A model generated the notes under the pieces. That model did no database searches. It saw nothing but the letters and a program-made list of their open reading frames with translations, and was not told where the DNA came from. Made by a program: the position numbers and the translations under genes. Source: Ammoniphilus sp. YIM 78166 (GTDB lineage Bacteria > Bacillota > Bacilli > Aneurinibacillales > RAOX-1). From it: 64,000 bases of DNA. The stretch is taken from contig NZ_SDLR01000001.1 of assembly GCF_004522215.1 (NCBI RefSeq), positions 682,001 through 746,000 of the forward strand, read 5' to 3'. Positions 33,683 to 41,719 of the stretch are shown here, in pieces (position 1 is the stretch's first letter; each line of letters starts with the position of its first letter).

Positions 33683-34724
33683 TGAAACCGCCCGAGAGCC
33701 AAAATGGAGGTATCAAAGCAATCGTATGATACACTGAATCCGCCCGAGAGCCAAAATGGAGGTATCAAAGCAATCGTATGATACACTGAATCCGCCCGAG
33801 AGCTGAAATGAAGGTAACAAAGCGATCGTATGATACACTGAAACCGCTCCAGAGCCGAACTGGAGGCATCAAAGCGGTCGTATGATACACTGAAACCGCC
33901 CCAGAGCCGAAGTGAAGGTATCAAAGCGGTCGTATGATACACTGAAACCGCCCCAGAGCCGAAGTGGAGGCATCAAACGGGTCGTATGATACACTGAAAC
34001 CGCCCGAGAGCCGAAATGGAGGTATCAAAGCGATCGAATGATACACTGAAACCGCCCGAGAGCCGAAGTGGAGGCATCAAACGGGTCGTATGATACACTG
34101 AAACCGCCGAGAGCCGAAGTGGAGGCATCAAACGGGTCGTATGATACACTGAAACCGCCGAGAGCCGAAATGGAGGTATCAAACGGGTGGTTTGATACAC
34201 TGAAACCGCCCGAGAGCAGAAATGGAGGTATCAAAGCGATCGAATGATACACTGAATCCGCCCGAGAGCCGAAATGGAGGTATCAAAGCGATCGAATGAT
34301 ACACTGAATCCGCCCGAGAGCCGAAATGGAGGTATCAAACGGGTGGTATGATACACTGAAATCGCCCGAGAGCCAAAATGGAGGTATCAAAGCAATCGTA
34401 TGATACACTGAAACCACCCGAGAGCCAAAATGGAGGTATCAAAGCAATCGTATGATACACTGAATCCGCCCGAGAGCCAAAATGGAGGTATCAAAGCAAT
34501 CGTATGATACACTGAATCCGCCCGAGAGCCGAAATGGAGGTATCAAAGCAATCGTATGATACACTGAATCCGCCCGAGAGCCGAAATGGAGGTAACAAAG
34601 CAATCGTATGATACACTGAAACCGCCCGAGAGCCGAAGTGAAGGTATCAAAGCGGTCGAATGATACACTGAAACCGCCCCAGAGCCGAAGTGGAGGAATC
34701 AAAGCGGTCGTATGATTTACTGGA
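33683..34724. repeat. tandem array of a 52-bp element, 20 units
   Basis: Twenty consecutive units, phased on TGATACACTGA, start points 52 bp apart from 33727 to 34713, except two intervals of 51 bp (34091-34142 and 34142-34193) caused by loss of one C in CCGCCCGAGAG. Each unit has an inverted repeat GTATCA...TGATAC with an 11-base middle that varies (AAGCAATCGTA, AAGCGATCGAA, AAGCGGTCGTA, AACGGGTCGTA). The last unit is degenerate (TGATTTACTGG). Unit length is not a multiple of three and no start sites occur, so it is not coding. It lies downstream of the MgtC-like gene. Confidence 0.92.
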
Positions 34725-34735
34725 ATTCGCTGTTG

Positions 34736-34785
34736 TCTTGTGCCCATGCGAATCCCCACTTCAAAGTGGGGGGAGGATGTCAATC
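34736..34785. mobile_element. possible IS200/IS605-type right-end remnant
   Basis: CCATGCGAATCCCCACTTCA followed by AAGTGGGG and GGAGGATGTCAA forms an 8-bp hairpin with a short loop and a GTCAA edge. This is the layout of right ends (and omega-RNA 3' ends) of IS200/IS605-type TnpB elements as I know them from Bacillales. No tnpA or tnpB ORF is nearby, so at most a remnant. On the minus strand it could also act as a weak hairpin after the MgtC-like gene, but there is no T-run. Confidence 0.4.
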
Positions 34786-35307
34786 TACCATATGTTCTGA
34801 TATTTCTTCATCAGCAGAGTTATATCGCTTGCCTATGGCGTTACCTAGCTTGATGACGATCAGCATGGAGAACACGCTAAAGGTCATAAGGCCATAGTAT
34901 CCAGCTCCGATGGCAATTCCTAAACCGCCGGCAAATAAGATCATAGAAGCGGAAGTAAGCCCCGAAACTCTTCTTCCTTGCTTTAGGATCAGGCCTGCAC
35001 CGATAAAACCAAGGGCTGGAGGGATTTGCGCAGCTAAACGGGCGGGATCCATCATGGTAACGCCATCCTGTGCATAGACATGGAATAGATCTACAGAAAT
35101 GATGGTCATTAGAGTGGAGGCGACAGTGACGAAGGAGTAGGTTTTTATTCCAGCGGGTTTATGTTTAACCTCTCGGTCCCATCCAATCAGGAAACCTACA
35201 GCCACTGCGACGAAAATTTTTAAATAAGGCTCCAAATCATTAAAGGATAAAGAAAGTTCGATAGAGAACGCCCCTTTCTTTGGGTAATACGTTCGAAAAG
35301 GTTGCAT
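34780..35307 (-). CDS. MgtC/SapB family membrane protein
   Basis: A 175-residue membrane protein with about four to five helices and the MgtC core: FLIGWDREVKHKPAGIKTYSFV, PARLAAQIPPALGFIGAGLIL, SGLTSASMILFAGGLGIAIGAG. It lacks the soluble C-terminal ACT-like domain of Salmonella MgtC, as is usual for SapB-type proteins. The role is probably linked to magnesium or membrane potential homeostasis. The start is uncertain: ATG 35307 has no good ribosome site, and AAAGGGG lies within the first codons. Divergent from the DUF309 gene. Confidence 0.8.
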   Translation of the reverse strand: MQPFRTYYPKKGAFSIELSLSFNDLEPYLKIFVAVAVGFLIGWDREVKHKPAGIKTYSFVTVASTLMTIISVDLFHVYAQDGVTMMDPARLAAQIPPALGFIGAGLILKQGRRVSGLTSASMILFAGGLGIAIGAGYYGLMTFSVFSMLIVIKLGNAIGKRYNSADEEISEHMVD

Positions 35308-35364
35308 AATTGTTTTATTATTATATTAGCCAGCAAAATGAAATATGAATTTGAAGGAGATGCT

Positions 35365-35883
35365 ATGATTTATCCACAAGAATACATACGTTATCTAGTA
35401 CACTTTCACGGGGATCGAGACTTTTTCGAATGTCATGAAATCCTTGAGGAATATTGGAAGTCGCAAGAACCTCGTTCTGACATCTGGGTAGCTCTGATTC
35501 AGCTAGCAGTTGGACTCTATCATCATCGTAGAGGCAATTTGGTTGGAGCCAAGAAAATGATCGAAAGTCACTTGAACCGCTTGGATCCAAGGGACTGCGG
35601 GCAATTAGGCCTGGATTATCAGCAACTCACAGAGCTCGTAAGAGATAGACTAGATGAAATTGCCCTTGAGCGCCCGTATCGTGAATTGAATTTGCCCCTT
35701 GTTGATTCGGAACTTCTTGCCCGGTGTCAGGCTGAATGCAAGAAACGAGGATTTGAGTGGCAAGGAGAGAGTAGTACGGACCCGGAGCTCGTTCACCGTC
35801 ATTCTTTGCGAGATCGTTCAGATGTGATTCAGGCCCGAGAGATGGAGCGGTTAAAGAGACAAAAAGCAAGAAAAGAAGATTGA
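35365..35883 (+). CDS. DUF309 family protein
   Basis: The 172-residue protein has the DUF309 signature in its first 60 residues (YLVHFHGDRDFFECHEILEEYWK, VALIQLAVGLYHHRRGN), a helical fold with conserved His and Glu. The C-terminal third is charged and poorly conserved (LKRQKARKED). Function of the family is unknown. Start ATG 35365 behind GAAGGAGATG; the upstream in-frame ATG at 35302 lies opposite the MgtC-like gene start. Confidence 0.8.
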   Translation: MIYPQEYIRYLVHFHGDRDFFECHEILEEYWKSQEPRSDIWVALIQLAVGLYHHRRGNLVGAKKMIESHLNRLDPRDCGQLGLDYQQLTELVRDRLDEIALERPYRELNLPLVDSELLARCQAECKKRGFEWQGESSTDPELVHRHSLRDRSDVIQAREMERLKRQKARKED

Positions 35884-35943
35884 GGTTGCTGAATATTTCA
35901 TGGTAATGATAGCCATACTTTGAACGGAGGTGTTTAAAGTATT

Positions 35944-36348
35944 ATGGCTGCCATTGCAATCACATTAATCCTACTTACCCTTTTTTTGCTTTTTGTTTCG
36001 TGGACCTACCGAACAAAGGCCCCACAGTTTGCGAAGTGTAGTCGTTCCTGTCAGAGATACCTGTTTCGGGCCTTATGGAAAGAGGGGTATTATCCTGAAG
36101 TGGAGTATGTCGTGGGAAAAATTGAGATTGACATCGCTTTTCCTTACAGCAAGGTGGCTATTTTTTGCGGATGGAATAATTGGGAGGCAACTGACCTAGA
36201 ATGGGCTAAATGTAGGAAAAAAGAACGGCTCCTACGTGAGATGGGCTGGAAAGTGATCCGGCTGAGTCCAAGAGAAATCTATCAACGACCCAAAGTTTGC
36301 GTACAGAAAATCGAACAAAACCTTTCCATGGCCAAGCTTATATTCTGA
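35944..36348 (+). CDS. membrane-anchored protein with degenerate DUF559-like nuclease fold
   Basis: The 134-residue protein has an N-terminal membrane helix (about 2-21) and a domain laid out like DUF559/Vsr-type PD-(D/E)XK proteins: VVGKIEIDIAFPYSKVAIF, RKKERLLREMGWKVIRLSP, EIYQRP. Asp63 fits the first acidic position, but the usual E-V-D-G block reads IFCG, so catalysis is doubtful. GGAGGTG lies about 12 bases before the ATG. Monocistronic, with its stop inside the terminator stem. Fold assignment is from pattern only. Confidence 0.55.
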   Translation: MAAIAITLILLTLFLLFVSWTYRTKAPQFAKCSRSCQRYLFRALWKEGYYPEVEYVVGKIEIDIAFPYSKVAIFCGWNNWEATDLEWAKCRKKERLLREMGWKVIRLSPREIYQRPKVCVQKIEQNLSMAKLIF

Positions 36349-36378
36349 TTCGCCAGAATATGAGCTTTTGTGTTTTTA
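36334..36378 (+). terminator. intrinsic terminator
   Basis: A 14-bp stem AAGCTTATATTCTG/CCAGAATATGAGCTT with one mismatch and a T-rich tail, overlapping the end of the preceding gene. Confidence 0.75.
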
Positions 36379-36455
36379 ATTCGCAAAAAGGCTTGCCAAA
36401 TTAGCTATAACTATGGCCTAATAGTAGAGACGAATGAAAAAAGTTCAGGGAGAAT

Positions 36456-37037
36456 ATGATGTCTTCTTTACATATGTGGTTAGATCAAGTAATTAATGTG
36501 TTATTGGATTATGGAATCTGGGGACTATCCGTGATGGCTTTTTTCGAGTCGGCCTTTTTTCCTATTCCGCCAGATGTCCTGCTGATTCCGCTTGCTCTCA
36601 TGGATACAGATACTGCTTGGCTGCTAGCTCTAGCCACGACGATTGCTTCTACGCTTGGAGCTCTTCTCGGCATTTGGATTGGAAGATGGCTAGGGAGACC
36701 CATTCTATCGAAGTTTATTAGCGAGTATCAAATCCAGCGAGTAGAGAGCCTTTTTTCAAGATACGGAGGCTGGGCCATCTTTGTCGCGGCCTTTACCCCT
36801 ATTCCGTTTAAGGTGTTCACGGTGGCAGCCGGGGTATTTAAGGCGAATGTCCCAACGGTTTTATTTGCTTCACTTATTGGTCGGGGGGCGCGTTTTTTTC
36901 TTATCGCTGGTGCTATCTACTTTGTTGGAGATCGAGCGATGGATTTGATTTCTCAATTTTTGGGGCCTGTTACCTTTGCGGTAGCTGCGTTAGTTTTGAT
37001 TGCAGGGTATATTTTCAAGAAGAAAAAACACCGTTAG
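36456..37037 (+). CDS. DedA family membrane protein
   Basis: The 193-residue membrane protein carries the DedA hallmarks FFESAFFPIPPDVLLIP, GRWLGR and FTPIPFKVFTVAAGVF. DedA proteins are undecaprenyl-phosphate or lipid translocases/scramblases that support envelope synthesis. Start ATG 36456 or the adjacent ATG 36459 behind CAGGGAGA. Stands alone. Confidence 0.92.
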   Translation: MMSSLHMWLDQVINVLLDYGIWGLSVMAFFESAFFPIPPDVLLIPLALMDTDTAWLLALATTIASTLGALLGIWIGRWLGRPILSKFISEYQIQRVESLFSRYGGWAIFVAAFTPIPFKVFTVAAGVFKANVPTVLFASLIGRGARFFLIAGAIYFVGDRAMDLISQFLGPVTFAVAALVLIAGYIFKKKKHR

Positions 37038-37105
37038 TATAATGTACAAACTAGGTAAGTACTATATAATGATGTTGAGATTGTGCTAGGGTGGTGAGCA
37101 GCGTC

Positions 37106-37771
37106 GTGTTTTATCCCAAGAAGTCCATCCATGAAATTCTTACAGCTGCAACAGAGGTGTCTACTGCAACCGAGCTGGCTTTTCAGATTGAAAACGCCTG
37201 GCGCAAGCGGTTATGGACACTGGTCGCATCCACATTCGCTATTATTTTATTGATTTGTACCCTTACTATTTTTGTTAGTTTTTCTGTTATTGCCAAGGAA
37301 AAAAAACGACAAGAAGCTTCCATTCTTACGAGCGTACAAACGATTTCAAAGCTAGCTACGGTCCAGCACCATTACTCTGATATTTTTGAATGGAATGACC
37401 AGAAGGACCTCGTCCTTTTCCAGCTGAAGAAGTCCCTTCTCGCTACAGGTACGGCATCCGTCCTGGCAGGAATTAATTTAGAGGAATCTGAGTTGACTGT
37501 CTTTAAGCAGGGCGAGCAAGTGAAGATCACGTTTCCGCGTGCACAGATTTTTTCTGTGGATAGTCAGCTTCAGTTTGCTGGGGAAGCCGATATGATTTTT
37601 CGCAGAATTTCTATAGATGACCGAAACCGATTACTACTAGAATCAAAAGAGAGCTTCCGGAAGAAAGCGTTAGAATCTGGCATTATTGCACAAGCCGAAG
37701 AAAAAGCGGCATCCCAGATTTCAAGCTATTTGGAAGGATTAGGATATCAAGCAGAGATTACTTTCCAATAA
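37106..37771 (+). CDS. DUF4230-type membrane-anchored protein
   Basis: About 221 residues: a short cytoplasmic part, one membrane helix (about 37-63), and an extracellular domain with the DUF4230 layout (LATVQHHYSDIFEWND, VLAGINLEES, KITFPRAQIFSVD, LESGIIAQAEEKA). The GTG at 37106 is favoured because GGGTGGTGAG sits about eight bases before it; GTG 37091 is possible. The family resembles stomatin-associated or pore-related exoproteins but has no proven role. Confidence 0.65.
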   Translation: MFYPKKSIHEILTAATEVSTATELAFQIENAWRKRLWTLVASTFAIILLICTLTIFVSFSVIAKEKKRQEASILTSVQTISKLATVQHHYSDIFEWNDQKDLVLFQLKKSLLATGTASVLAGINLEESELTVFKQGEQVKITFPRAQIFSVDSQLQFAGEADMIFRRISIDDRNRLLLESKESFRKKALESGIIAQAEEKAASQISSYLEGLGYQAEITFQ

Positions 37772-37806
37772 AATCATCAGGATGAATTTCCTGATGATTT
37801 TATTTT
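37771..37806 (+). terminator. intrinsic terminator
   Basis: A 12-bp stem AAATCATCAGGA/TCCTGATGATTT with T-rich tail, just upstream of nurA. Confidence 0.85.
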
Positions 37807-37852
37807 TCCCTGCTGGTACACTGAGAATAACAGATGTTCGGGAGGTGTTCGC

Positions 37853-38854
37853 ATGTTGTCTCTATCTGACGGATTACGTCATACCATATTACAGCTTCTA
37901 GAGGAATGGACGGAAGATGCTGAAGCCTTGCATACTCCAAGCCAGCTTCGTCGGCTTATACAGGAGCAAGGGATTGGAACCTTCTTAAAAGTAGAGCGTA
38001 TGGACAAGCAAGAAATTGCTGACTACTTAAGAGGAAGAACGGTTGCAGGCGTCGACGGCTCCTCCAACTCCTTTGGCGGCAGCTACCCCGGGACGGTGGC
38101 TTTGCTTCAGGCTGGCGCGATGACGACAAAGCGTGATAAATACCTAGCAGGAGACGCGGTTTCTCCCATGAGTCAAAGGGATAAAAAACGTATCGCTGCT
38201 TACCAAGAGCGGCATAACTTACGAGAAGAAGAAGCTTATAATCGATACAAGGATGAACGAATGGCTCAGTTGGAAGTGGAAGCAGCTATCGAGCTATTAA
38301 AGCATGAGGAGCCTTGCTTGGTTCTGTTTGACGGAGGGTTTGTCCGCTATGAGTCCAAGGCCTTCCTATCCTGGGAGGAATATACGGCTCTGGCAAGACA
38401 GAAGGAAATTCTCTCCATAGGGATTATAGAAGAGGTAGGAACCAACTTTATCTCTAGATCTCTTGCAGATGAACTGAACGGGAGATTGCTTCCATTTGAT
38501 CGCCAGCTTCTTTTTGGCGTGCTGGAACCCGGTGAAGCCTTGCTGCTAGACGAAGGCCTTAAGCATAAAGGGTTTTCTGGCCGTTATTATACTTGCTTTG
38601 CTAGACTCTCCAAGCATCCCTCGATCATTGGCTGCGATGTATTTCAAGAGCAGAAGCAGGAGCTGTTGACTGCGCTCCGTTTTTTATATACGAACACTTT
38701 GGATGCTGGACGCGGGGTGCCTTTTTGGATTGATCGTGTTGACCATGAAATTAAGCTTTCTTACAAGGAAACTGAAGCCATCGTTCGAAAAACTTTTCCT
38801 GCGGCTTGGGTAGAGAAATATCTAGTAAGCCAACGGAGTCGAAGAGATATATAA
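37853..38854 (+). CDS. nurA: NurA 5'-3' nuclease
   Basis: The 333-residue protein has the NurA core: Asp68 in VAGVDGSSNS, Asp160 in VLFDGG, ARLSKHPS-type central region and the late FWIDRVDHEIKLSY block. In archaea NurA is a dimeric RNase H-fold nuclease that works inside the HerA hexamer to resect DNA ends. First gene of a six-gene operon (37853-44233) with HerA, an Mre11-like nuclease and Rad50-like ATPase parts. GGGAGGTG precedes the ATG. Confidence 0.88.
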   Translation: MLSLSDGLRHTILQLLEEWTEDAEALHTPSQLRRLIQEQGIGTFLKVERMDKQEIADYLRGRTVAGVDGSSNSFGGSYPGTVALLQAGAMTTKRDKYLAGDAVSPMSQRDKKRIAAYQERHNLREEEAYNRYKDERMAQLEVEAAIELLKHEEPCLVLFDGGFVRYESKAFLSWEEYTALARQKEILSIGIIEEVGTNFISRSLADELNGRLLPFDRQLLFGVLEPGEALLLDEGLKHKGFSGRYYTCFARLSKHPSIIGCDVFQEQKQELLTALRFLYTNTLDAGRGVPFWIDRVDHEIKLSYKETEAIVRKTFPAAWVEKYLVSQRSRRDI

Positions 38855-38887
38855 ATTAAGGAGAAGCACGGGAGGAGAAGGAGCAAT

Positions 38888-40720
38888 ATGATTCATATTG
38901 TCGGTATTACGACGCCGCAAGAAGTATTTGCAGCATCGAAGGACAGGCCCTTTCATTTGAATGAAATTTTGATGATCGAGGACGAACGCTTACATTTCCC
39001 AAAAGGGGAAGTGATTTCAACTCAATCTTATAATCGTTTTATTCCCCTGGAGATGGATAGTGGAATGAAGCTCGATCAGACCTTCCTTTCTAGCTTAGAG
39101 GAAGCAGGGTATTCCATCCAGGATGACGTCATCCATGTGGCCAAGATCCGATTGCTGGATTCGGTTGCGACACCGGTAACCACAGGTTCAATGGTCCGCG
39201 TGCCTGCCTTCCATGAGGTGGAGAAGCTTTTGATACGAAAGTATCCGGAGGATGGCCTGACTTTAGGTGTTGTGGTAGGTACGGAAGAGATAGGAAAACA
39301 ACTGCCTGAAGGCTTGACGGGCGTGGCTCCCTTATATGACACCAGATTTGGCGTAATGGAACAAACAGGCGTTCCTTTTATTTTTGATTATCGAGCGATG
39401 AATGAATATCCGCATATCGGTATTTTTGGAGGGTCAGGCTCTGGAAAGTCCTTTGGAATGCGTGTTTTGCTGGAGGAGATCATTAAGAAAAAAGTGCCGA
39501 CCATCATTTTCGACCCTCATTTTGAGCTTTCTTTTGATGTGCCTTTTGATGGATTGCCAGCTGGTTTTGCTGAGGATTTCCGCAAAAGAACGGCCCAGTA
39601 TACGCTGGGTAAGGATGTAGGAATTGATTTCACGGAATTAGCTGCCCAAGATGTGGTCAGCCTGCTGAACTCGTTAGGATCCTTCCTTAGTCCGCTGCAG
39701 GAAAATGTCGTTGAAACCCTGCACCGCAAAAACATGACCTTTGAGCGTTTCCGTGATATTGTCTATAACTTGAAGACCGCGATGGAAGAAGAAAAAAGCC
39801 TTCAAACCTCGGACGAGCGCGGCCGGGAGCTCAGCCGATTGCTCAACAGCGTCAAAGATAAAATTACCCATATTGGACCTGTGGATGCGGTTCTGTCGCG
39901 TTTGAATATGCTAGATCTAACTGGATTGGTTCGTGGAGATGCCCGGCAGGTGGAGGCCGATATGCTTTCTCGAAAGGTGGTTACCATTCGAGGCCCGATT
40001 AAGCAGCTTCGCCTATTTGCTGCTTATCTCACCCGCAGCTATTATCAAAAAAGACGAGAATACAAGGATGCTCTACAGCAAGGAAGAAATCCGGAGACCA
40101 AGTTTCCTCCTTTTATCGTCGTTTGCGATGAAGCGCACAACTTTGCTCCAGCAGGTGGGGACGAGCGTTCGCCGACCAAGGATATTATTAAGGAGATTGC
40201 CCAAGAGGGCAGGAAGTATGGAGTATTTCTCGTACTCGCCACTCAACGTCCTGCTACGCTGGATTCAACCGTAAAAGCTCAGTTGGCAACCAAATTTGTG
40301 TTTAAGACCAATAACTCCAATGATATTGAAACCATTAAAGAGGAAACCGATCTGTCTCCAGAAGAGACCAGACGCTTGCCTTATTTACCTTCCGGTACAG
40401 CATTTATATCTTCGTCTCTGACCGGTCGAAGCATTCTTGTTCGTATCCGTGTGTCCAAAACACGCAGTCCGCATATGCTTAATCCATTCGACGAGCTCGA
40501 AACGGAGTTTAAAGGTCAACAAGATGCGCTATGGGACAAAATTCTTAAAGCGAAGCTCTTTCCTTGCGGGGCTGGCAATATTGACGTAGCCGAGTGGCAG
40601 GCTAAGCTGGGAATGCCACTCACCCGGGACCGTATCATCACCATGCTAGAAGATTATGTAGACGAGGGTAAGCTTCACAAAGAACGAGGCATTTTTGGAA
40701 CAGAATATTGTCTCGCGTAA
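38888..40720 (+). CDS. herA: HerA-type hexameric DNA translocase
   Basis: The 610-residue FtsK-HerA ATPase: an N-terminal HAS-barrel-like region (about 20-150), Walker A GGSGSGKS (181-188), a coiled insertion (about 270-320), Walker B VVCDEAH (Asp414-Glu415), a VLATQRP sensor segment and a C-terminal winged-helix-like tail. In archaea HerA pumps DNA into NurA during end resection. 33 bp after nurA, 12 bp before the Mre11-like gene. GGAGGAGAAGGAG precedes the ATG. Confidence 0.9.
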   Translation: MIHIVGITTPQEVFAASKDRPFHLNEILMIEDERLHFPKGEVISTQSYNRFIPLEMDSGMKLDQTFLSSLEEAGYSIQDDVIHVAKIRLLDSVATPVTTGSMVRVPAFHEVEKLLIRKYPEDGLTLGVVVGTEEIGKQLPEGLTGVAPLYDTRFGVMEQTGVPFIFDYRAMNEYPHIGIFGGSGSGKSFGMRVLLEEIIKKKVPTIIFDPHFELSFDVPFDGLPAGFAEDFRKRTAQYTLGKDVGIDFTELAAQDVVSLLNSLGSFLSPLQENVVETLHRKNMTFERFRDIVYNLKTAMEEEKSLQTSDERGRELSRLLNSVKDKITHIGPVDAVLSRLNMLDLTGLVRGDARQVEADMLSRKVVTIRGPIKQLRLFAAYLTRSYYQKRREYKDALQQGRNPETKFPPFIVVCDEAHNFAPAGGDERSPTKDIIKEIAQEGRKYGVFLVLATQRPATLDSTVKAQLATKFVFKTNNSNDIETIKEETDLSPEETRRLPYLPSGTAFISSSLTGRSILVRIRVSKTRSPHMLNPFDELETEFKGQQDALWDKILKAKLFPCGAGNIDVAEWQAKLGMPLTRDRIITMLEDYVDEGKLHKERGIFGTEYCLA

Positions 40721-40732
40721 GGAGAGGGAAAA

Positions 40733-41719
40733 GTGATACGTTTTTTATACCTGACGGATACCCATATCAGGGGAACATCTCCAGCCAATCGACTGGATCA
40801 TTTTCCAGACACGCTGAAGAGAAAGCTGAATGAAGCGGTGGACCTAGCCAATCAGTTTAAGGTCGATGCGGTGTTGCACGGAGGGGATGTGTTTGACGTG
40901 CCCTCGCCGTCTCCTTCTGTGGTTGGAGAGTTTCTCTCGATTTTCACACGATTAAATTGTCCGTTATACGGAATTATCGGCAACCATGATGTGTTTGCTC
41001 ACAATCCGCAGACGCTAGACCGAACCATGCTCGGGCTGGCTAATCGATTAGGCATTATTCGAATCATCCATCCCGGTGAGCGGATTTATGTTGAAAAGGA
41101 AGGCACGCGCGTACAGCTCACGGGCCAGCATTTCCACGTGGACCTAGATCGCCGGGATCCTACGCTTGATTATTGCATAACGAAGGAAAATGCCGATATC
41201 GCCATCCATATGGTTCATGGCATGCTGATGGATCGAAGATTTATTGAAGGCGTAGCCCATACCATCATCGATCAAATCGTGGGAACCGAAGCGGATATGA
41301 CCTTATGCGGACATAACCACCTAGGATTTCGCGATACAGAAAGGGATGGGAAGATTTTCTTGAATCCCGGTGGCTTTGTCAGGTTAAGCAATCATCCAGC
41401 TGAGATGGCTCGACGTCCTCAGATGGTACTGATTGAAATTGAAAATGCCAAACTGAAGTATCGCAAAATTCCTCTCCAATCCGCTCCTAAAGGAGATGAG
41501 GTATTGGATCGAAGCAAGGGTGAAGAAGCCATTTATCGAGAGCAGAAGCTGAATGCGATAGTGGATGAAATCAAGCAGGCAGGCCAATTCCAGTATGCAA
41601 ATATCCATGACATTATTGAACAGCTGGCCAACCGAGAAGGGATCACCGCTCCGGTCCGCGATCTAGTGATGGATAAGATTGCACAAGCCCAGGAACGATT
41701 GGAGGCTAGCGAATCATGA
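40733..41719 (+). CDS. Mre11/SbcD-like metallophosphoesterase
   Basis: The 328-residue protein has the five phosphoesterase motifs of Mre11: DTHIRG (9-14), GGDVFD, GNHDVF, a His in HMVHGML, and GHNHLG. After the catalytic domain it has a short capping region and a C-terminal helix (about 265-328), shorter than canonical SbcD (about 380-400). It would supply the nuclease subunit for the Rad50-like parts encoded next. GTG start behind GGAGAGGG; the stop overlaps the next ATG by 4 bp. Confidence 0.88.
   Translation: MIRFLYLTDTHIRGTSPANRLDHFPDTLKRKLNEAVDLANQFKVDAVLHGGDVFDVPSPSPSVVGEFLSIFTRLNCPLYGIIGNHDVFAHNPQTLDRTMLGLANRLGIIRIIHPGERIYVEKEGTRVQLTGQHFHVDLDRRDPTLDYCITKENADIAIHMVHGMLMDRRFIEGVAHTIIDQIVGTEADMTLCGHNHLGFRDTERDGKIFLNPGGFVRLSNHPAEMARRPQMVLIEIENAKLKYRKIPLQSAPKGDEVLDRSKGEEAIYREQKLNAIVDEIKQAGQFQYANIHDIIEQLANREGITAPVRDLVMDKIAQAQERLEASES

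Noticed and set aside
33683..34724. CRISPR array
   Set aside because: Whole units are near-identical and there are no unique spacers between constant repeats; no cas genes are present.
33661..34783. Several 70-114 codon ORFs on the minus strand across the 52-bp repeat array
   Set aside because: They arise because the 52-bp unit happens to lack stops in some frames; the unit is not a multiple of three, frames shift each unit, and there are no ribosome sites.
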